Of a stretch of DNA of 64,000 nt, positions 44,658 to 54,526 are shown piece by piece. How positions within the stretch are numbered: position 1 is the first letter of the stretch; the number at the start of each line of letters is the position of its first letter. Made by a program: the position numbers and the translations under genes. The notes under the pieces were generated by a model. The model was given only the letters and a program-made list of their open reading frames with translations, was not told the origin of the DNA and did not search any database. The DNA is taken from assembly GCA_017512425.1 (NCBI GenBank), contig JAFWGI010000005.1, positions 496,001 through 560,000 of the forward strand, in the 5' to 3' direction. This DNA comes from Hyphomicrobium sp. GTDB lineage: Bacteria; Pseudomonadota; Alphaproteobacteria; Rhizobiales; Hyphomicrobiaceae.

Positions 44658-45092
44658 CTACAATGCCCGCGATTTCTGCTGTAACCGCAGGGCAGCGCCG
44701 TAGTAGGCCTCGCCCATATCATCGAATGTCAGCAACGCTTCGACGTCGCCAATTTCAGATCCGAGCGCCACGCCAACATTATTCTGCCCGAGCCATGACA
44801 CACGGCCCTTGATCGTCGTGCCATCGAGCAACGTGATTGCGACGGCGTCGCCGATATTCGGAATCGTGCCGTTAGCGATTTTGAGTCGTGCGCCGGTTGG
44901 CGAGAGGTCAACGAGATCGCAAATCTCCCGTCCGTACTTGTAGTGAACTGCAACATGCTGGGTTGCAGACTGACGTTCGTGCTTGCGGCGTTCCTTCGGA
45001 CTGCTGCTTGGATTCGGAGCAGGTTCCGGTTGCTCAAGGATATCTTCGACGTCTGCTGACCGGTGCGGCCACGGCTTGCGGGCTTTACTCAT
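44658..45092 (-). CDS. PilZ domain protein divergent from ftcR
   Basis: A 144-residue protein: a charged N-terminal 50 residues, then a PilZ domain with ERRKHERQ (RxxxR) and DLSPTGARL (D-x-S-x-x-G), both intact, so c-di-GMP binding is expected. The ATG at 45092 is chosen; the frame continues to 45221 but those residues look non-coding. It starts 406 bases from ftcR on the opposite strand, so the two could share control. Confidence 0.82.
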   Translation of the reverse strand: MSKARKPWPHRSADVEDILEQPEPAPNPSSSPKERRKHERQSATQHVAVHYKYGREICDLVDLSPTGARLKIANGTIPNIGDAVAITLLDGTTIKGRVSWLGQNNVGVALGSEIGDVEALLTFDDMGEAYYGAALRLQQKSRAL

Positions 45093-45498
45093 ACAACTCA
45101 AGCTCTCTCTGCGCTTCGTCGCGCGGCCAGCATGACACTGGGCGACCCAGTGCGACTTGAACAGCTCAATACACTCGCCTCTTTTATAGCCAATCGGCGT
45201 GTATTTAGCGTGAATTGGCATTTGCGGCTTTAGGAAATTGGCGGCGCATATTCCGCTGATGTAATTCCATCACGGTCGTGTCTAAACAGTATGAGTCAGC
45301 AGACGTCGACAGCGCCGAGAGCCGCTCAGGAAATCAATAAACGCAGCAAATACGGGCAAATCAAAACATGCATCCTCTATAAGATATGTTATAATAGTTA
45401 GGTTTCTCAATGCGTTAGGTGTAAATATCGGTTAATAAAGCGGGTGAATCGCTGTATTTGATTTGCAAGGGAATCAATACCGGCGGGGGCCTCAATTC
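45093..45498. promoter_or_regulatory. Long AT-rich control region ahead of ftcR
   Basis: The 406 bases between the PilZ gene and ftcR contain an AT-rich core (about 45350-45450). Noted elements: TATAAT at 45390-45395, a likely -10; a direct repeat GTTAGGT at 45397-45403 and 45414-45420, 17 bases apart; and GATATGTTATAA (45383-45394), which resembles half of an alphaproteobacterial Zur operator as I remember it. No small gene is evident. This is the probable control site for the class of hook and export genes. Confidence 0.45.
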
Positions 45499-46329
45499 AT
45501 GTTCTTTATTGTCGACGATCGGCCTTTGGTGTCGAGCGGGCAAATTTCGTGTTTTGAGCGCGAGGGCGTCTCTGCCGCGGCCGCAACGGCCACGGAATTC
45601 GCAGAATGGTTTGGCGCGGTTGGCGATGAGGATATCGCGGCGATAGAAGGTTTCTTAATTGGCCTTTGCGACAGCCGGAAAGCACTGACGCAGACCATTC
45701 GCAGCCGCTCTAAGGCGCCGATTATCGGCATCATTGACGGCCGCGTGCTCAACGATGTCCTCGAATGCTTCTCCGCTGGCGTCGACGACGTCGTGGTGAA
45801 GCCCTGCCACGTTCGCGAAATTCTCGCGCGAATCAACGCTATCGGCCGCCGTCATAAGGACGCTGAAGAATCGATCGAAGTTGGTGGCATCAAGGTCTTC
45901 TTTGATGGCCGCGAACCTCTCGTTGGTGGGACGGTGCTGTCGCTTCCGCGGCGCGAGCGCCGCATTCTGGAATATCTTGTCACCAGCCGTACGACGCGCG
46001 TGACGAAGGCGCAGATATTTAATCGCGTCTATGGCCTCTTCAATGAAGGTATCCAGGAGAGTGTCATTGAAAGCCACATCAGCCGTCTGCGCAAGCGTCT
46101 GCGCGAGCGGCTGGGTCACGACCCGATCGATTCACAGCGCTATCTTGGCTACCGCTTGAGCGAAAGCCTGATGGAAGACCAGTCTCCGCACTACGGCGAA
46201 ACTATGACCAGCTCCGCGCAAGGCCGGAGTGCTCTGATAGACGCTGGTGTGGCCTCAATTGAAGGGACTGGTCATGGGACTTTACGGAGTTATGACGACG
46301 AGCGTGTCGGGTATGGCTGCACAGGCTGA
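45499..46329 (+). CDS. ftcR: Flagellar transcriptional regulator FtcR (Rem type)
   Basis: An OmpR-like orphan response regulator that activates flagellar operons in rhizobia. From ATG 45499 (MFFIVDDRPLVSSG): receiver domain to about residue 115, with the VDD acidic pair and VVVKP lysine but no aspartate at the usual acceptor place (FLIGLCD), so phosphorylation-independent, as is known for Rem. The winged helix follows (LPRRERRILEYLVTSRT, SVIESHISRLRKRLRERLG, DSQRYLGYRL). About 55 residues beyond the usual end run 56 bases into flgE, which is odd for the family. Length 276. Confidence 0.9.
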   Translation: MFFIVDDRPLVSSGQISCFEREGVSAAAATATEFAEWFGAVGDEDIAAIEGFLIGLCDSRKALTQTIRSRSKAPIIGIIDGRVLNDVLECFSAGVDDVVVKPCHVREILARINAIGRRHKDAEESIEVGGIKVFFDGREPLVGGTVLSLPRRERRILEYLVTSRTTRVTKAQIFNRVYGLFNEGIQESVIESHISRLRKRLRERLGHDPIDSQRYLGYRLSESLMEDQSPHYGETMTSSAQGRSALIDAGVASIEGTGHGTLRSYDDERVGYGCTG

Positions 46330-47533
46330 TCGTATGGGTACGGTCGCGGACAACATCGCGAACGTCAATACGACCGGTTACAAGAGAGCAAGCACTGAAT
46401 TCGCGACGCTCGTGCCTGAAGCTCGTGTCATCGAATATACTCCTGGTTCTGTTCAAACGGTTATTCGCCGCGGCATCACCGAGCAAGGCGGTCTATCTTA
46501 TACAAAGTCGGCGACGGACCTTGCCATCAATGGCAACGGGTTCTTCATGGTGCAAAGTGCAAACGGTGCCCCTTACATGACGAGGGCCGGTAGCTTTGTG
46601 CCGAACAGCGCTGGCGAACTCGTCAATGCCGCCGGTTATAAATTGCTCGGCTACAATCTGGCGGACGGCGACCTGTCGTCGATCGTCAACAGCGCGGCTG
46701 GTCTCACTGTCGTTGGCACTGCAAACCTGGGCTTGAGGGCAACGCCGTCAACTGCTGCAACGATGCAATTCAACTTGCCATCGAATGCCGCTGTGACTGC
46801 AGGCGCAAACTTGCCGTCGGCGAACGCCGCGACCGCATCGTACGAGGGCAAGACGTCACTCGTGACGTATGACAACCTCGGCAACGAAGTCATTCTTGAT
46901 CTTTATACGGCGAAGTCTGCGTCAGGCACCTGGCAGGTGTCGGCGTACAATCGGGCGGACGCTGGCCCGTCGGGTTCGTTCCCATATTCGTCGGCGGCGC
47001 TTGCAACGACGACCCTCAGCTTTGACAATACAACCGGTCAGCTGACGTCGTCGAGCGCAACGACGCAGACTGTGGCTATTCCGAACGGCGGATCGCTCGT
47101 CATAGACTTTACGAAGTCGACGCAGCTTGCTGCCGACTACATCGTCCAGGCCGCTACAGTGAACGGCAACCCGCCGGCCAAGGTCTCGAGCCTCGAGATT
47201 TCCAAAGCTGGCGTCGTGACGGCAATTTATGAAAACGGTACGCGCGTTCCGGCGTTCAAGATTCCGCTCGTCAATGTTGCGAGCCCAAACAATTTGACCG
47301 TTTTGAGTGGCAACGTATTCAGTCCGAATTCGGAATCTGGTGATCTCCAAATCGGAATCGCGGGTACGGCCTCGCTCGGCAATATCGTGTCGGGTGCTCT
47401 TGAGCGGCCGACCGTCGATTTGGCAACCGAGCTGACGACAATGGTCGAAGCGCAGCGCAGCTACACAGCAAATTCCAAGGTCTTCCAGACAGGCTCGGAA
47501 CTGCTGGACGTGCTGGTCAACCTCAAACGATAG
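46274..47533 (+). CDS. flgE: Flagellar hook protein FlgE
   Basis: The hook subunit, 419 residues. It begins MGLYGVMTTSVSGMAAQADR and keeps VADNIANVNTTGYKRASTEF and the C-terminal TELTTMVEAQRSYTANSKVF of axial proteins. The middle has FlgE D2-type segments with LVTYDNLGNEVILDLY. GAAGGGACTGGTC before the ATG is a good ribosome site. The start lies within ftcR, 56 bases before its stop. Confidence 0.95.
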   Translation: MGLYGVMTTSVSGMAAQADRMGTVADNIANVNTTGYKRASTEFATLVPEARVIEYTPGSVQTVIRRGITEQGGLSYTKSATDLAINGNGFFMVQSANGAPYMTRAGSFVPNSAGELVNAAGYKLLGYNLADGDLSSIVNSAAGLTVVGTANLGLRATPSTAATMQFNLPSNAAVTAGANLPSANAATASYEGKTSLVTYDNLGNEVILDLYTAKSASGTWQVSAYNRADAGPSGSFPYSSAALATTTLSFDNTTGQLTSSSATTQTVAIPNGGSLVIDFTKSTQLAADYIVQAATVNGNPPAKVSSLEISKAGVVTAIYENGTRVPAFKIPLVNVASPNNLTVLSGNVFSPNSESGDLQIGIAGTASLGNIVSGALERPTVDLATELTTMVEAQRSYTANSKVFQTGSELLDVLVNLKR

Positions 47534-47559
47534 TTTGGTAACCGCGAAGGGCACCTCGG

Positions 47560-49038
47560 GTGGCACTCTCTGTTGGACTTGATGCTGCACGATCTAGTTT
47601 GGCGGCGACGGCCGAGCAAATTTCGATCGTGTCGCGCAATGTCAGCCGGGTAGGGCTGCCTGATGCCGTTCGCAAGAATACGTCGATCGTCACGACGAAC
47701 GGCGGTTCGGTCACGGTTTCGCGGATCGGCCGCGACAGTGACGCACTGCTGCTGGAGAAATTTCTTTCATCAAATTCGTCATCGCAAACAGGTCAAGCGC
47801 TGACGGAGGCTCTCAGCCGCTTGCAGGCGACAGTTAATGATGTCGATCAGCAGCGCTCACCCGCCGCCCTGATCAGTAAGCTCTCGGCGGCACTACAGCG
47901 ATACTCGGCATCCCCGCAGGACGTCAGCAGTGCAACTGCTGTCGTGTCGGCCGCCAAGGATTTAGCGTATTCGCTGAACTCAGCATCGGCAACAGTCACC
48001 GAAGTTCGGCGTCAAGCCGATTCGGACATTGCGCAGTCCGTTAGCGGCATAAATGAAATGCTCGCCTCCTTTGGCGAGCTGAACCGTGAGATTGTAGACG
48101 GCACACGCTCGGGCCGAGATGTCACCGACGCACTCGATGCGCGCGACAAAATTCTAAAAAACCTTTCGAACGAAATCGGCATTCGTACGATCACCCGCGA
48201 CGATGGCGACATGGCCATCTTCACCGAAAGCGGTGTGACGATGTTCGATAAGATCGCTCGGCCGGTGACGTTCAACGCCAACCCGCTTCTTGGTTCCGGC
48301 CAGCTCGGTTCTCCGGTTTATGTCGACGGCGTTCCGGTTAGTGGTACGCCGCAGGTTATGGCGGTGCGCAGCGGACGTATCGCGGGGCTCGTTTCGGTTC
48401 GCGATGATGTCGCTCCGGCATATGAAACAAAGCTTGATGAGATAGCGCGCGGATTGATCGAGAGTTTTGCCGAGTACGATCAGTCGACGACACCGACATT
48501 GCCGCCGGCAGCCGGCCTGTTTACTTATCCCGGTGCGCCCGCCGTTCCTGCACCGGGAACAGTAATAAATGGGTTGAGCGCGACGATCAACATCAATGTC
48601 AATGTTGATCCGTCTGTCGGTGGACAGCCATCGCGGCTCCGGGATGGAGGAATCTCGTCGCCAGGCAATCCCGCCTATACCTACAATACGGCGGGCGGGT
48701 CGTCTTTCGTTGATCGCATCCAACAACTGATCACTGAACTCGGTGCGCCACGTGCGTTCGATCCGGCTGCAGGGCTTGGCTCATCGTCATCGATCGGATC
48801 GTTTGCAACAGCAGCCGCTTCGACGCTTCAAGCACAGCGGCAATCGGCGGACTCAAACGCGAGTTATTTGAAAGTTGTCAGCGATCGCGCTGCGTCGGCA
48901 CTCTCTCAGAAGACGGGCGTTAATCTCGACGAAGAGATGGCCAATATGCTTGATCTGGAGCGTTCTTACCAGGCGTCAGCGCGCTTGATGTCGGCGATTG
49001 ATGCCCTCGTCGGCACGCTGCTGGATGCGGTGAGGTAG
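47560..49038 (+). CDS. flgK: Hook-filament junction protein FlgK (HAP1)
   Basis: The first hook-associated protein. 492 residues from GTG at 47560: N-terminal LAATAEQISIVSRNVSRVG, a DGDMAIFTESGVTMFDKIAR-like middle and the C-terminal EEMANMLDLERSYQASARLM helix. It lies between flgE and flgL, as expected. AAGGGCACCTCGG precedes the start. Confidence 0.94.
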   Translation: MALSVGLDAARSSLAATAEQISIVSRNVSRVGLPDAVRKNTSIVTTNGGSVTVSRIGRDSDALLLEKFLSSNSSSQTGQALTEALSRLQATVNDVDQQRSPAALISKLSAALQRYSASPQDVSSATAVVSAAKDLAYSLNSASATVTEVRRQADSDIAQSVSGINEMLASFGELNREIVDGTRSGRDVTDALDARDKILKNLSNEIGIRTITRDDGDMAIFTESGVTMFDKIARPVTFNANPLLGSGQLGSPVYVDGVPVSGTPQVMAVRSGRIAGLVSVRDDVAPAYETKLDEIARGLIESFAEYDQSTTPTLPPAAGLFTYPGAPAVPAPGTVINGLSATININVNVDPSVGGQPSRLRDGGISSPGNPAYTYNTAGGSSFVDRIQQLITELGAPRAFDPAAGLGSSSSIGSFATAAASTLQAQRQSADSNASYLKVVSDRAASALSQKTGVNLDEEMANMLDLERSYQASARLMSAIDALVGTLLDAVR

Positions 49039-49042
49039 GTCG

Positions 49043-50101
49043 ATGAATATACCTGCATTTTCGTCGACTGGCTCACTTTCGGATGAAACGCGCGTTTCGA
49101 TCATGCGTCTGCAAGCGCGATTAATCGAGGCACAGAAGGAACTTGGCAGCGGCCGGTATGCTGATGTTGGCCTGACGCTTGGCGCCAGCACGGGCAAGGT
49201 CATCACGTTTCGCCAGGAGCTGACCGTCACGCAATCCATCATCGACTCTAATGGCGTCGCCTCTACCCGGCTAAAGGGATCGCAAGTCGCATTGCAGTCG
49301 ATGTCGGACCTAGCCCAGGAATTCTTGAACAGCCTCGTCAATACAAAAACGTCGACTGGCGTGGCGGATACGACAGCGCAAAAGGCAAAAGCGGCTTTGC
49401 GATCGTTTGTCGACACAGGGAACGCAACGATCGACGGCCAATATTTGTTCTCGGGTGTGAATTCCGATGTGCGTCCCTTCGATGACTACTACGCCGCTTT
49501 ACCGTCCAGCAACAAGCAAGCATTTGACGCCGCTTTCCTGGCGAAATTCGGCATAGCGCAGAACGATGCCGCCGTTGCAAATATCTCGGCTGCTGACATG
49601 ACGGCTTTCGTCGCCAACGAGGCGGCTTCGCAGTTCGGCGACCCGGCTTGGACAAGCAATTGGTCGTCAGCGTCGGACAAGAATATCAAGAGCCGCATTT
49701 CGCGCATGGAGATGGCAGAGACGAGCGTGAATGCAAACAATCCAGCCTTCAGGAGTATCGCGTCGGCGATGGTTCTCGTGGCCGAGTCAGGTTTTGCAAA
49801 CCTGAACGACTCTACGCGGCAAGTCATTATCGACAAAGCGATTGCTCAACTTGGCGAAGGCATCACGGGCATCGCGAAATTGCAATCGTCTCTTGGGATT
49901 GCCGAGGAGCGTATTGCATCGTCGAACGAAGTTATGACGCTTCAGAAGACTCTTATTACGTCGTCGATCGATAATCTGGAAGGTGTCGATCCGACGGAGC
50001 TATCTACGCGCATGGCCAATCTGATGACGCAAATCGAAACCGCGTACGCCATCACAAGTCGTCTGAATAATCTCAGTCTATTGAATTACCTGAACCGCTA
50101 A
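49043..50101 (+). CDS. flgL: Hook-filament junction protein FlgL (HAP3)
   Basis: The second junction protein, 352 residues, related to flagellin at both ends: SLSDETRVSIMRLQARLIEA, KELGSGRYADVGLTLG at the N-terminus and AYAITSRLNNLSLLNYL at the C-terminus. The middle includes YLFSGVNSDVRPFDDYY, typical of rhizobial FlgL. 4 bases separate it from flgK. Confidence 0.94.
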   Translation: MNIPAFSSTGSLSDETRVSIMRLQARLIEAQKELGSGRYADVGLTLGASTGKVITFRQELTVTQSIIDSNGVASTRLKGSQVALQSMSDLAQEFLNSLVNTKTSTGVADTTAQKAKAALRSFVDTGNATIDGQYLFSGVNSDVRPFDDYYAALPSSNKQAFDAAFLAKFGIAQNDAAVANISAADMTAFVANEAASQFGDPAWTSNWSSASDKNIKSRISRMEMAETSVNANNPAFRSIASAMVLVAESGFANLNDSTRQVIIDKAIAQLGEGITGIAKLQSSLGIAEERIASSNEVMTLQKTLITSSIDNLEGVDPTELSTRMANLMTQIETAYAITSRLNNLSLLNYLNR

Positions 50102-50140
50102 AGCGATAGCACAACAGCGCCAAACAATAGGAAGAGCGCG

Positions 50141-50488
50141 ATGTATAAGTTCGCCTACGAAGAGACGATCGAATCCTCAGGCGCATCGGCTCGTGATGCG
50201 GAGCGGCAAGCGCTTGAGCATTCGCTTAATCTTTTACGGATTGCTGCACAGAGTTCTGCGACGCCAGCGCAAAAGTATGAGGCTCTGACGTTCGTTAACA
50301 GCCTGTGGAGTTTTCTACTCGAGGACTTGGCGAAACCCGACAACGCTTTGCCGGCGGGGCTTCGCGCAAGCTTGATATCGATAGGATTCTGGATGCTGCG
50401 CGAGTCGGAAGCGATTGGCGACGGCAAGTCGAAAAACCTCAGTGGATTGGTTGAGGTGACCCAGATGATTTCGGAAGGTTTGCAATGA
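50141..50488 (+). CDS. flaF: Flagellin secretion/synthesis regulator FlaF
   Basis: A 115-residue helical protein needed for flagellin production in alphaproteobacteria. It starts MYKFAYEETIESSGASARD and contains AERQALEHSLNLLRIAAQ and NSLWSFLLEDLAKPDNALP, the family core. It overlaps flbT by 4 bases, the usual flaF-flbT pair, with opposing effects on flagellin mRNA. Confidence 0.95.
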   Translation: MYKFAYEETIESSGASARDAERQALEHSLNLLRIAAQSSATPAQKYEALTFVNSLWSFLLEDLAKPDNALPAGLRASLISIGFWMLRESEAIGDGKSKNLSGLVEVTQMISEGLQ

Positions 50489-50913
50489 GCCAAGGCCTAA
50501 AGATTACGCTGAAGGGCGGCGAGCGTATCTACATTAACGGTGCCGTGCTCAAGATGGACCGTAAAGTCGGCATCGAGCTTTTGAACGATGCCACGTTTTT
50601 GCTCGAACAGCACATTCTGCAACCGGAAGCGGCGACGACGCCGCTTCGCCAGCTGTACTTCATGGTTCAGATGATGTTGATCGATCCGGCGCTGCACGCG
50701 AAGGCGCGCGATATGGCATCGGAAACGATCGTCGCCTTGAAAGATACGACGAGCAATGAAGACATCCGCAACGGCTTGACGGACGTTACGCGCATGCTCG
50801 CTGCTGACCGGACGCTTGAGGCTCTGAAGCGCATTCGAGCGCTCTATCCGACGGAAGCCGCGTGCATGAAAACCGACAATGATATTGAGAAGCTTCAGAA
50901 GGAAGTGGCCTGA
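50485..50913 (+). CDS. flbT: Flagellin mRNA regulator FlbT
   Basis: A 142-residue post-transcriptional regulator that binds the flagellin leader. Family motifs: ITLKGGERIYINGAVLKMDR near the start, LNDATFLLEQHILQPEAATT and RQLYFMVQMMLIDP. In Caulobacter it destabilises flagellin mRNA until the hook is done; in Brucella it promotes expression. A possible target hairpin sits before the flagellin gene (35967). One base overlap with flgD. Confidence 0.96.
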   Translation: MSQGLKITLKGGERIYINGAVLKMDRKVGIELLNDATFLLEQHILQPEAATTPLRQLYFMVQMMLIDPALHAKARDMASETIVALKDTTSNEDIRNGLTDVTRMLAADRTLEALKRIRALYPTEAACMKTDNDIEKLQKEVA

Positions 50914-51323
50914 TGGCTGTTGGAGCGACTGGATCTGCAACGACGACGCAAACGGCGGCTAACGACAGCGTTTCGGCGACAAAGCCGACGCTCGGCTACG
51001 ACGACTTTCTCAAGCTTCTGTTGGCGCAGATGCAGAACCAGGATCCGCTAAAGCCGATAGATTCGACGGAATATGTTTCGCAGCTCGCCACGTTCTCGAA
51101 TGTCGAACAGGGGATCAAGCAAAACGCAAAGCTTGACCAGATTTTGATCACTTCGAACCTATCGCAAGCCGGCAATGCGATTGGAAAAGTGGTCACGTCA
51201 GCAGATGGAACGATTTCCGGTGTCGTTCGGAGTGTCCGCATCGACGATTTGGGCGCGACTGCGCTGCTCGCCAACGGTAAAGAGATAGAGCTTACTTCGG
51301 GCGTCACGATCAGCCAACAATGA
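50913..51323 (+). CDS. flgD: Hook-capping protein FlgD
   Basis: A scaffold for hook assembly. The 136 residues keep the conserved N-terminal part TLGYDDFLKLLLAQMQNQDP, LKPIDSTEYVSQLATFSNVE and a short C-terminal beta section with VRSVRIDDLGATALL; this short form is the rhizobial one. It overlaps fliQ by 4 bases (ATGA). Confidence 0.93.
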   Translation: MAVGATGSATTTQTAANDSVSATKPTLGYDDFLKLLLAQMQNQDPLKPIDSTEYVSQLATFSNVEQGIKQNAKLDQILITSNLSQAGNAIGKVVTSADGTISGVVRSVRIDDLGATALLANGKEIELTSGVTISQQ

Positions 51324-51589
51324 CAGAAACTGACGCAATAGGCATTTTGCAACAGGCCGTCTGGATAACGATCATTGCGGCGGGGCCTATGGTCGTCGCC
51401 GCTATGATCGTCGGTACGCTCATTGCAGTTCTTCAGGCGCTGACACAGGTGCAAGAGATGACGCTGACGTTCATTCCGAAAATGATCGTCAGCATGTTCG
51501 TGTTCGCGATGACCGCGCCATACGTTGGCAACATGCTCAAGATTTTCGTTGACCAGATATACGGTCACATCAGCACCGGCTTTGGTTGA
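51320..51589 (+). CDS. fliQ: Flagellar export gate protein FliQ
   Basis: An 89-residue protein with two membrane helices, AVWITIIAAGPMVVAAMIVG and TLTFIPKMIVSMFVFAMTAP, separated by the QALTQVQEMT loop of the family. It forms the gate with FliP and FliR. It precedes flhA by 82 bases. Confidence 0.96.
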   Translation: MTETDAIGILQQAVWITIIAAGPMVVAAMIVGTLIAVLQALTQVQEMTLTFIPKMIVSMFVFAMTAPYVGNMLKIFVDQIYGHISTGFG

Positions 51590-51671
51590 TCCATTGTTGT
51601 CCGCAGGTTGCGAACCTCGGCGCAAGGTTCGAGCCACAGATTGATTGCGGAAAATAAGGATCCTTCGGAAC

Positions 51672-53765
51672 ATGGCTTCGGGTAAAACTACGACGGTTGC
51701 CGATCCACTTGGCATGCTGCGCCAGGATGCCGGTCTCGCCATCGGCGTCATCGTCATCCTGACGATCATGTTCCTGCCGATGCCGGCAATACTGATCGAC
51801 GCCGGACTTGCGGTGTCGATTGCGCTATCCGTCTTGATCCTATTGATCGCATTGTGGATCAATAAGCCACTCGAATTCTCTGCCTTCCCGTCCGTGCTAT
51901 TGATCGCGACGCTGTTGCGTCTGGCGCTGAACATCGCAACCACGCGACTTATTCTTTCGCATGGAGCCGAGGGCCCTGACGCAGCTGGTCACGTCATTGC
52001 CGGCTTCGCGCAGTTCGTTATGGCCGATGACTTTCTGATCGGCGTGGTCGTCTTCATCATTTTGCTAACGGTCAATTTCCTCGTCATCACAAAGGGCGCG
52101 ACGCGTATCGCGGAAGTTGGCGCGAGGTTCACGCTCGATTCTATGCCTGGCAAGCAGATGGCGATCGATGCGGACTTGGCCGCAGGCTCGATCAATGAAC
52201 AGGAGGCCGTGCGCCGCCGCCGCGACCTCGAAGAAGAAACGCAGTTTTTTGGAGCTATGGACGGTGCTTCGAAATTTGTGCGCGGCGATGCTATTGCTGG
52301 TCTGATCATCACCGCCGTCAACTGCTTCGGCGGGATAATGATTGGCATGGCGCGCCATGACATGTCGTTCTCGCATGCCGTGGACACATTCACGAAGCTG
52401 GCTGTTGGCGACGGCCTAGTGACGCAGATACCGGCTCTCATCGTGTCGCTGGCAGCCGGCTTGCTCGTTTCAAAGGGCGCCACGCGCGGCTCGTCGGAAG
52501 AAGTCCTCGTCAGCCAGTTCAGCAATTATCCGCAGGCGTTGACGCTGTCGGGTGGCGTGGTGGCGCTCATGGCGCTGGCTCCAGGATTGCCGCTTATCCC
52601 ATTCGCGATCGTTGCTGCCGTGCTTGGCTATGTTGGGTTAGTGGTTTCGAAAAAGCAGGCGGGTGCGGCTGCCGCCGCGGCGGAAACAAAAGACCAGACG
52701 CAAGAGTTGACGCCTGAGCAAAATCTCAATCAGAGCATCAAGGAACAGCTGAAAACATCGGAAGTTGAAATCTGCTTCGGTAAGCAGATATCGAACACGC
52801 TGATGAAGCCAAATTCTGATCTTGGCCAGCGCGTAGCCAAAATGCGCAAGAAGTTTGCCAAGCAGTATGGGTTCGTAGTTCCGGAAATCCGCCTGACGGA
52901 AGATCTATCTATTCCGCCGAAAAGCTACGTCATTAAAACTCACGGCACGATCGTCGCGAAAAGTGAACTGCGGCTCGGTGATGTTCTTGTTGTCATTGGC
53001 GATGGGCCAAAGCCCGAGACGCCAAGCGATGAGACACGCGAGCCGGCGTTTGGCATGCGCGCGGTTTGGGTGCCAGACATGTTCTCAAGCACGTTGAAGC
53101 GCGATGGATTTGTTCCGATCGATAACACCTCAGTGCTGCTAACGCACCTGGCAGAGGTCATGCGCAACAATCTCGCGCAGCTGCTATCTTACAAGGATTT
53201 CCGCCTTCTGCTCGACCGGCTCGATCCGGAATACAAGCGTTTGCTTGATGAAATTTGTCCGTCGCAGATTTCGTTCTCTGGTCTGCAGAGCGTATTGAAG
53301 CTCCTGCTGTCAGAGTGCATCTCGATCCGCAATCTCCACCTCATTCTCGAAGCAATCGCCGAAATTGCGCCGTTCTCGCGAAAGGCGGAGCAGATTGCCG
53401 AGCACGTCCGTCTCAGGCTCGCGCCGCAAATTTGCGGCGACCTGTCGGACGGCAGCACCTTAAAAGTCGTACGCCTTGGCAATAAGTGGGAGGTTGCCTT
53501 CCATCAGGCATTGAAGCGTGACGCAAAGGGCGAGGTCATTGAGTTCGACATTGATCCGCGCCTGATCGAGCAATTCAGCGCCGACGTGAAAGCTGTAATT
53601 CGTCCGCTTATGGATCAAGGCCATCAGTTCGCGCTTGTCGCTGCGGCGGATACGCGATCCTACGTGAGGATGGTCACGGAGCGCTTGTTCTCGAACATGG
53701 CGGTGCTGTCGCATCTAGAGATCAGCCGAGGAACACAAGTGCAGGCGATCGGGTCCTTGTCTTAG
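51672..53765 (+). CDS. flhA: Flagellar export gate protein FlhA
   Basis: The proton-coupled export engine. 697 residues with eight membrane helices in the first 330 and the FHIPEP signature [20 protein letters not shown]. The loop [20 protein letters not shown] and the cytoplasmic domain with substrate-binding subdomains ([39 protein letters not shown]) are present. ATG at 51672 is chosen. Confidence 0.97.
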   Translation: MASGKTTTVADPLGMLRQDAGLAIGVIVILTIMFLPMPAILIDAGLAVSIALSVLILLIALWINKPLEFSAFPSVLLIATLLRLALNIATTRLILSHGAEGPDAAGHVIAGFAQFVMADDFLIGVVVFIILLTVNFLVITKGATRIAEVGARFTLDSMPGKQMAIDADLAAGSINEQEAVRRRRDLEEETQFFGAMDGASKFVRGDAIAGLIITAVNCFGGIMIGMARHDMSFSHAVDTFTKLAVGDGLVTQIPALIVSLAAGLLVSKGATRGSSEEVLVSQFSNYPQALTLSGGVVALMALAPGLPLIPFAIVAAVLGYVGLVVSKKQAGAAAAAAETKDQTQELTPEQNLNQSIKEQLKTSEVEICFGKQISNTLMKPNSDLGQRVAKMRKKFAKQYGFVVPEIRLTEDLSIPPKSYVIKTHGTIVAKSELRLGDVLVVIGDGPKPETPSDETREPAFGMRAVWVPDMFSSTLKRDGFVPIDNTSVLLTHLAEVMRNNLAQLLSYKDFRLLLDRLDPEYKRLLDEICPSQISFSGLQSVLKLLLSECISIRNLHLILEAIAEIAPFSRKAEQIAEHVRLRLAPQICGDLSDGSTLKVVRLGNKWEVAFHQALKRDAKGEVIEFDIDPRLIEQFSADVKAVIRPLMDQGHQFALVAAADTRSYVRMVTERLFSNMAVLSHLEISRGTQVQAIGSLS

Positions 53766-53767
53766 GG

Positions 53768-54526
53768 ATGATCAATCAGGAAACGCTGCTGCTCGTCATT
53801 CTTGTTTTCTGCCGGATAGGCGGTTGCTTTTTGCTTTTGCCCGGCATTTCGAGTGAGCGTATCCCGGCACAGGCGCGCCTGTTTTTTGCCTTGGCCATTT
53901 CGTTGGCAATCGCGCCGCTCGTCATGGGGCAATTGCAGCCAGTCGTGAAGCCGAACGCAGAGACGATGCTGTTTTACATCGTGACAGAAACACTCGTCGG
54001 CATGCTTCTCGGCTTTTTCGTGCGGATTTTCTTCTTGGCGCTGGAGTTCGGCGCGATCGCAGCAGCCAACTTTGTCGGTTATGGATCGGTCTTTACGCCG
54101 TCGATCGAAGCGGCTGAATCGACGACGCCGCTCGCCATGATCATAACACTGCCCGCCACGGCGCTATTTTTCATCATGGACATGCACATCCTGATTTTGG
54201 ATTTGTTGCAACGGTCCTACACGATGTTTCCGCCCGTACAACCTTTCGACTTTGAGCCCACAATGCTGGCGTTGACCGCAACGCTTGGGACGGCATTCAG
54301 GCTCGCGATGCAGGTCTGCGCCCCACTCATCGTCTTCTCGCTCAGCATCAATCTGCTACTCGGCTTCTTGAATAAAATGGTCCCGCAAATTCCTGCCTAC
54401 TACATATCGATGCCGTTCCTGCTCCTCGGTGGGCTTCTCGTGTTTTACTTCCTCGTTGGCGCCATCCTTCTGAATTTCCAGATGAGCTTGTCAAACCACA
54501 TCATGGAGTTCATGGGACGTGGCTAG
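53768..54526 (+). CDS. fliR: Flagellar export gate protein FliR
   Basis: A 252-residue membrane protein with six helices. Family parts: FCRIGGCFLLLPGISSERIP at the start, ETLVGMLLGFFVRIFFLALE and PAYYISMPFLLLGGLLVFYF near the end. It completes the gate started by fliP and fliQ. Its end overlaps the next gene by 8 bases. Confidence 0.96.
   Translation: MINQETLLLVILVFCRIGGCFLLLPGISSERIPAQARLFFALAISLAIAPLVMGQLQPVVKPNAETMLFYIVTETLVGMLLGFFVRIFFLALEFGAIAAANFVGYGSVFTPSIEAAESTTPLAMIITLPATALFFIMDMHILILDLLQRSYTMFPPVQPFDFEPTMLALTATLGTAFRLAMQVCAPLIVFSLSINLLLGFLNKMVPQIPAYYISMPFLLLGGLLVFYFLVGAILLNFQMSLSNHIMEFMGRG

Noticed and set aside
50996..51943. 315-codon leftward frame over flgD, fliQ and flhA
   Set aside because: It crosses three confident genes on the opposite strand and has no family signal.
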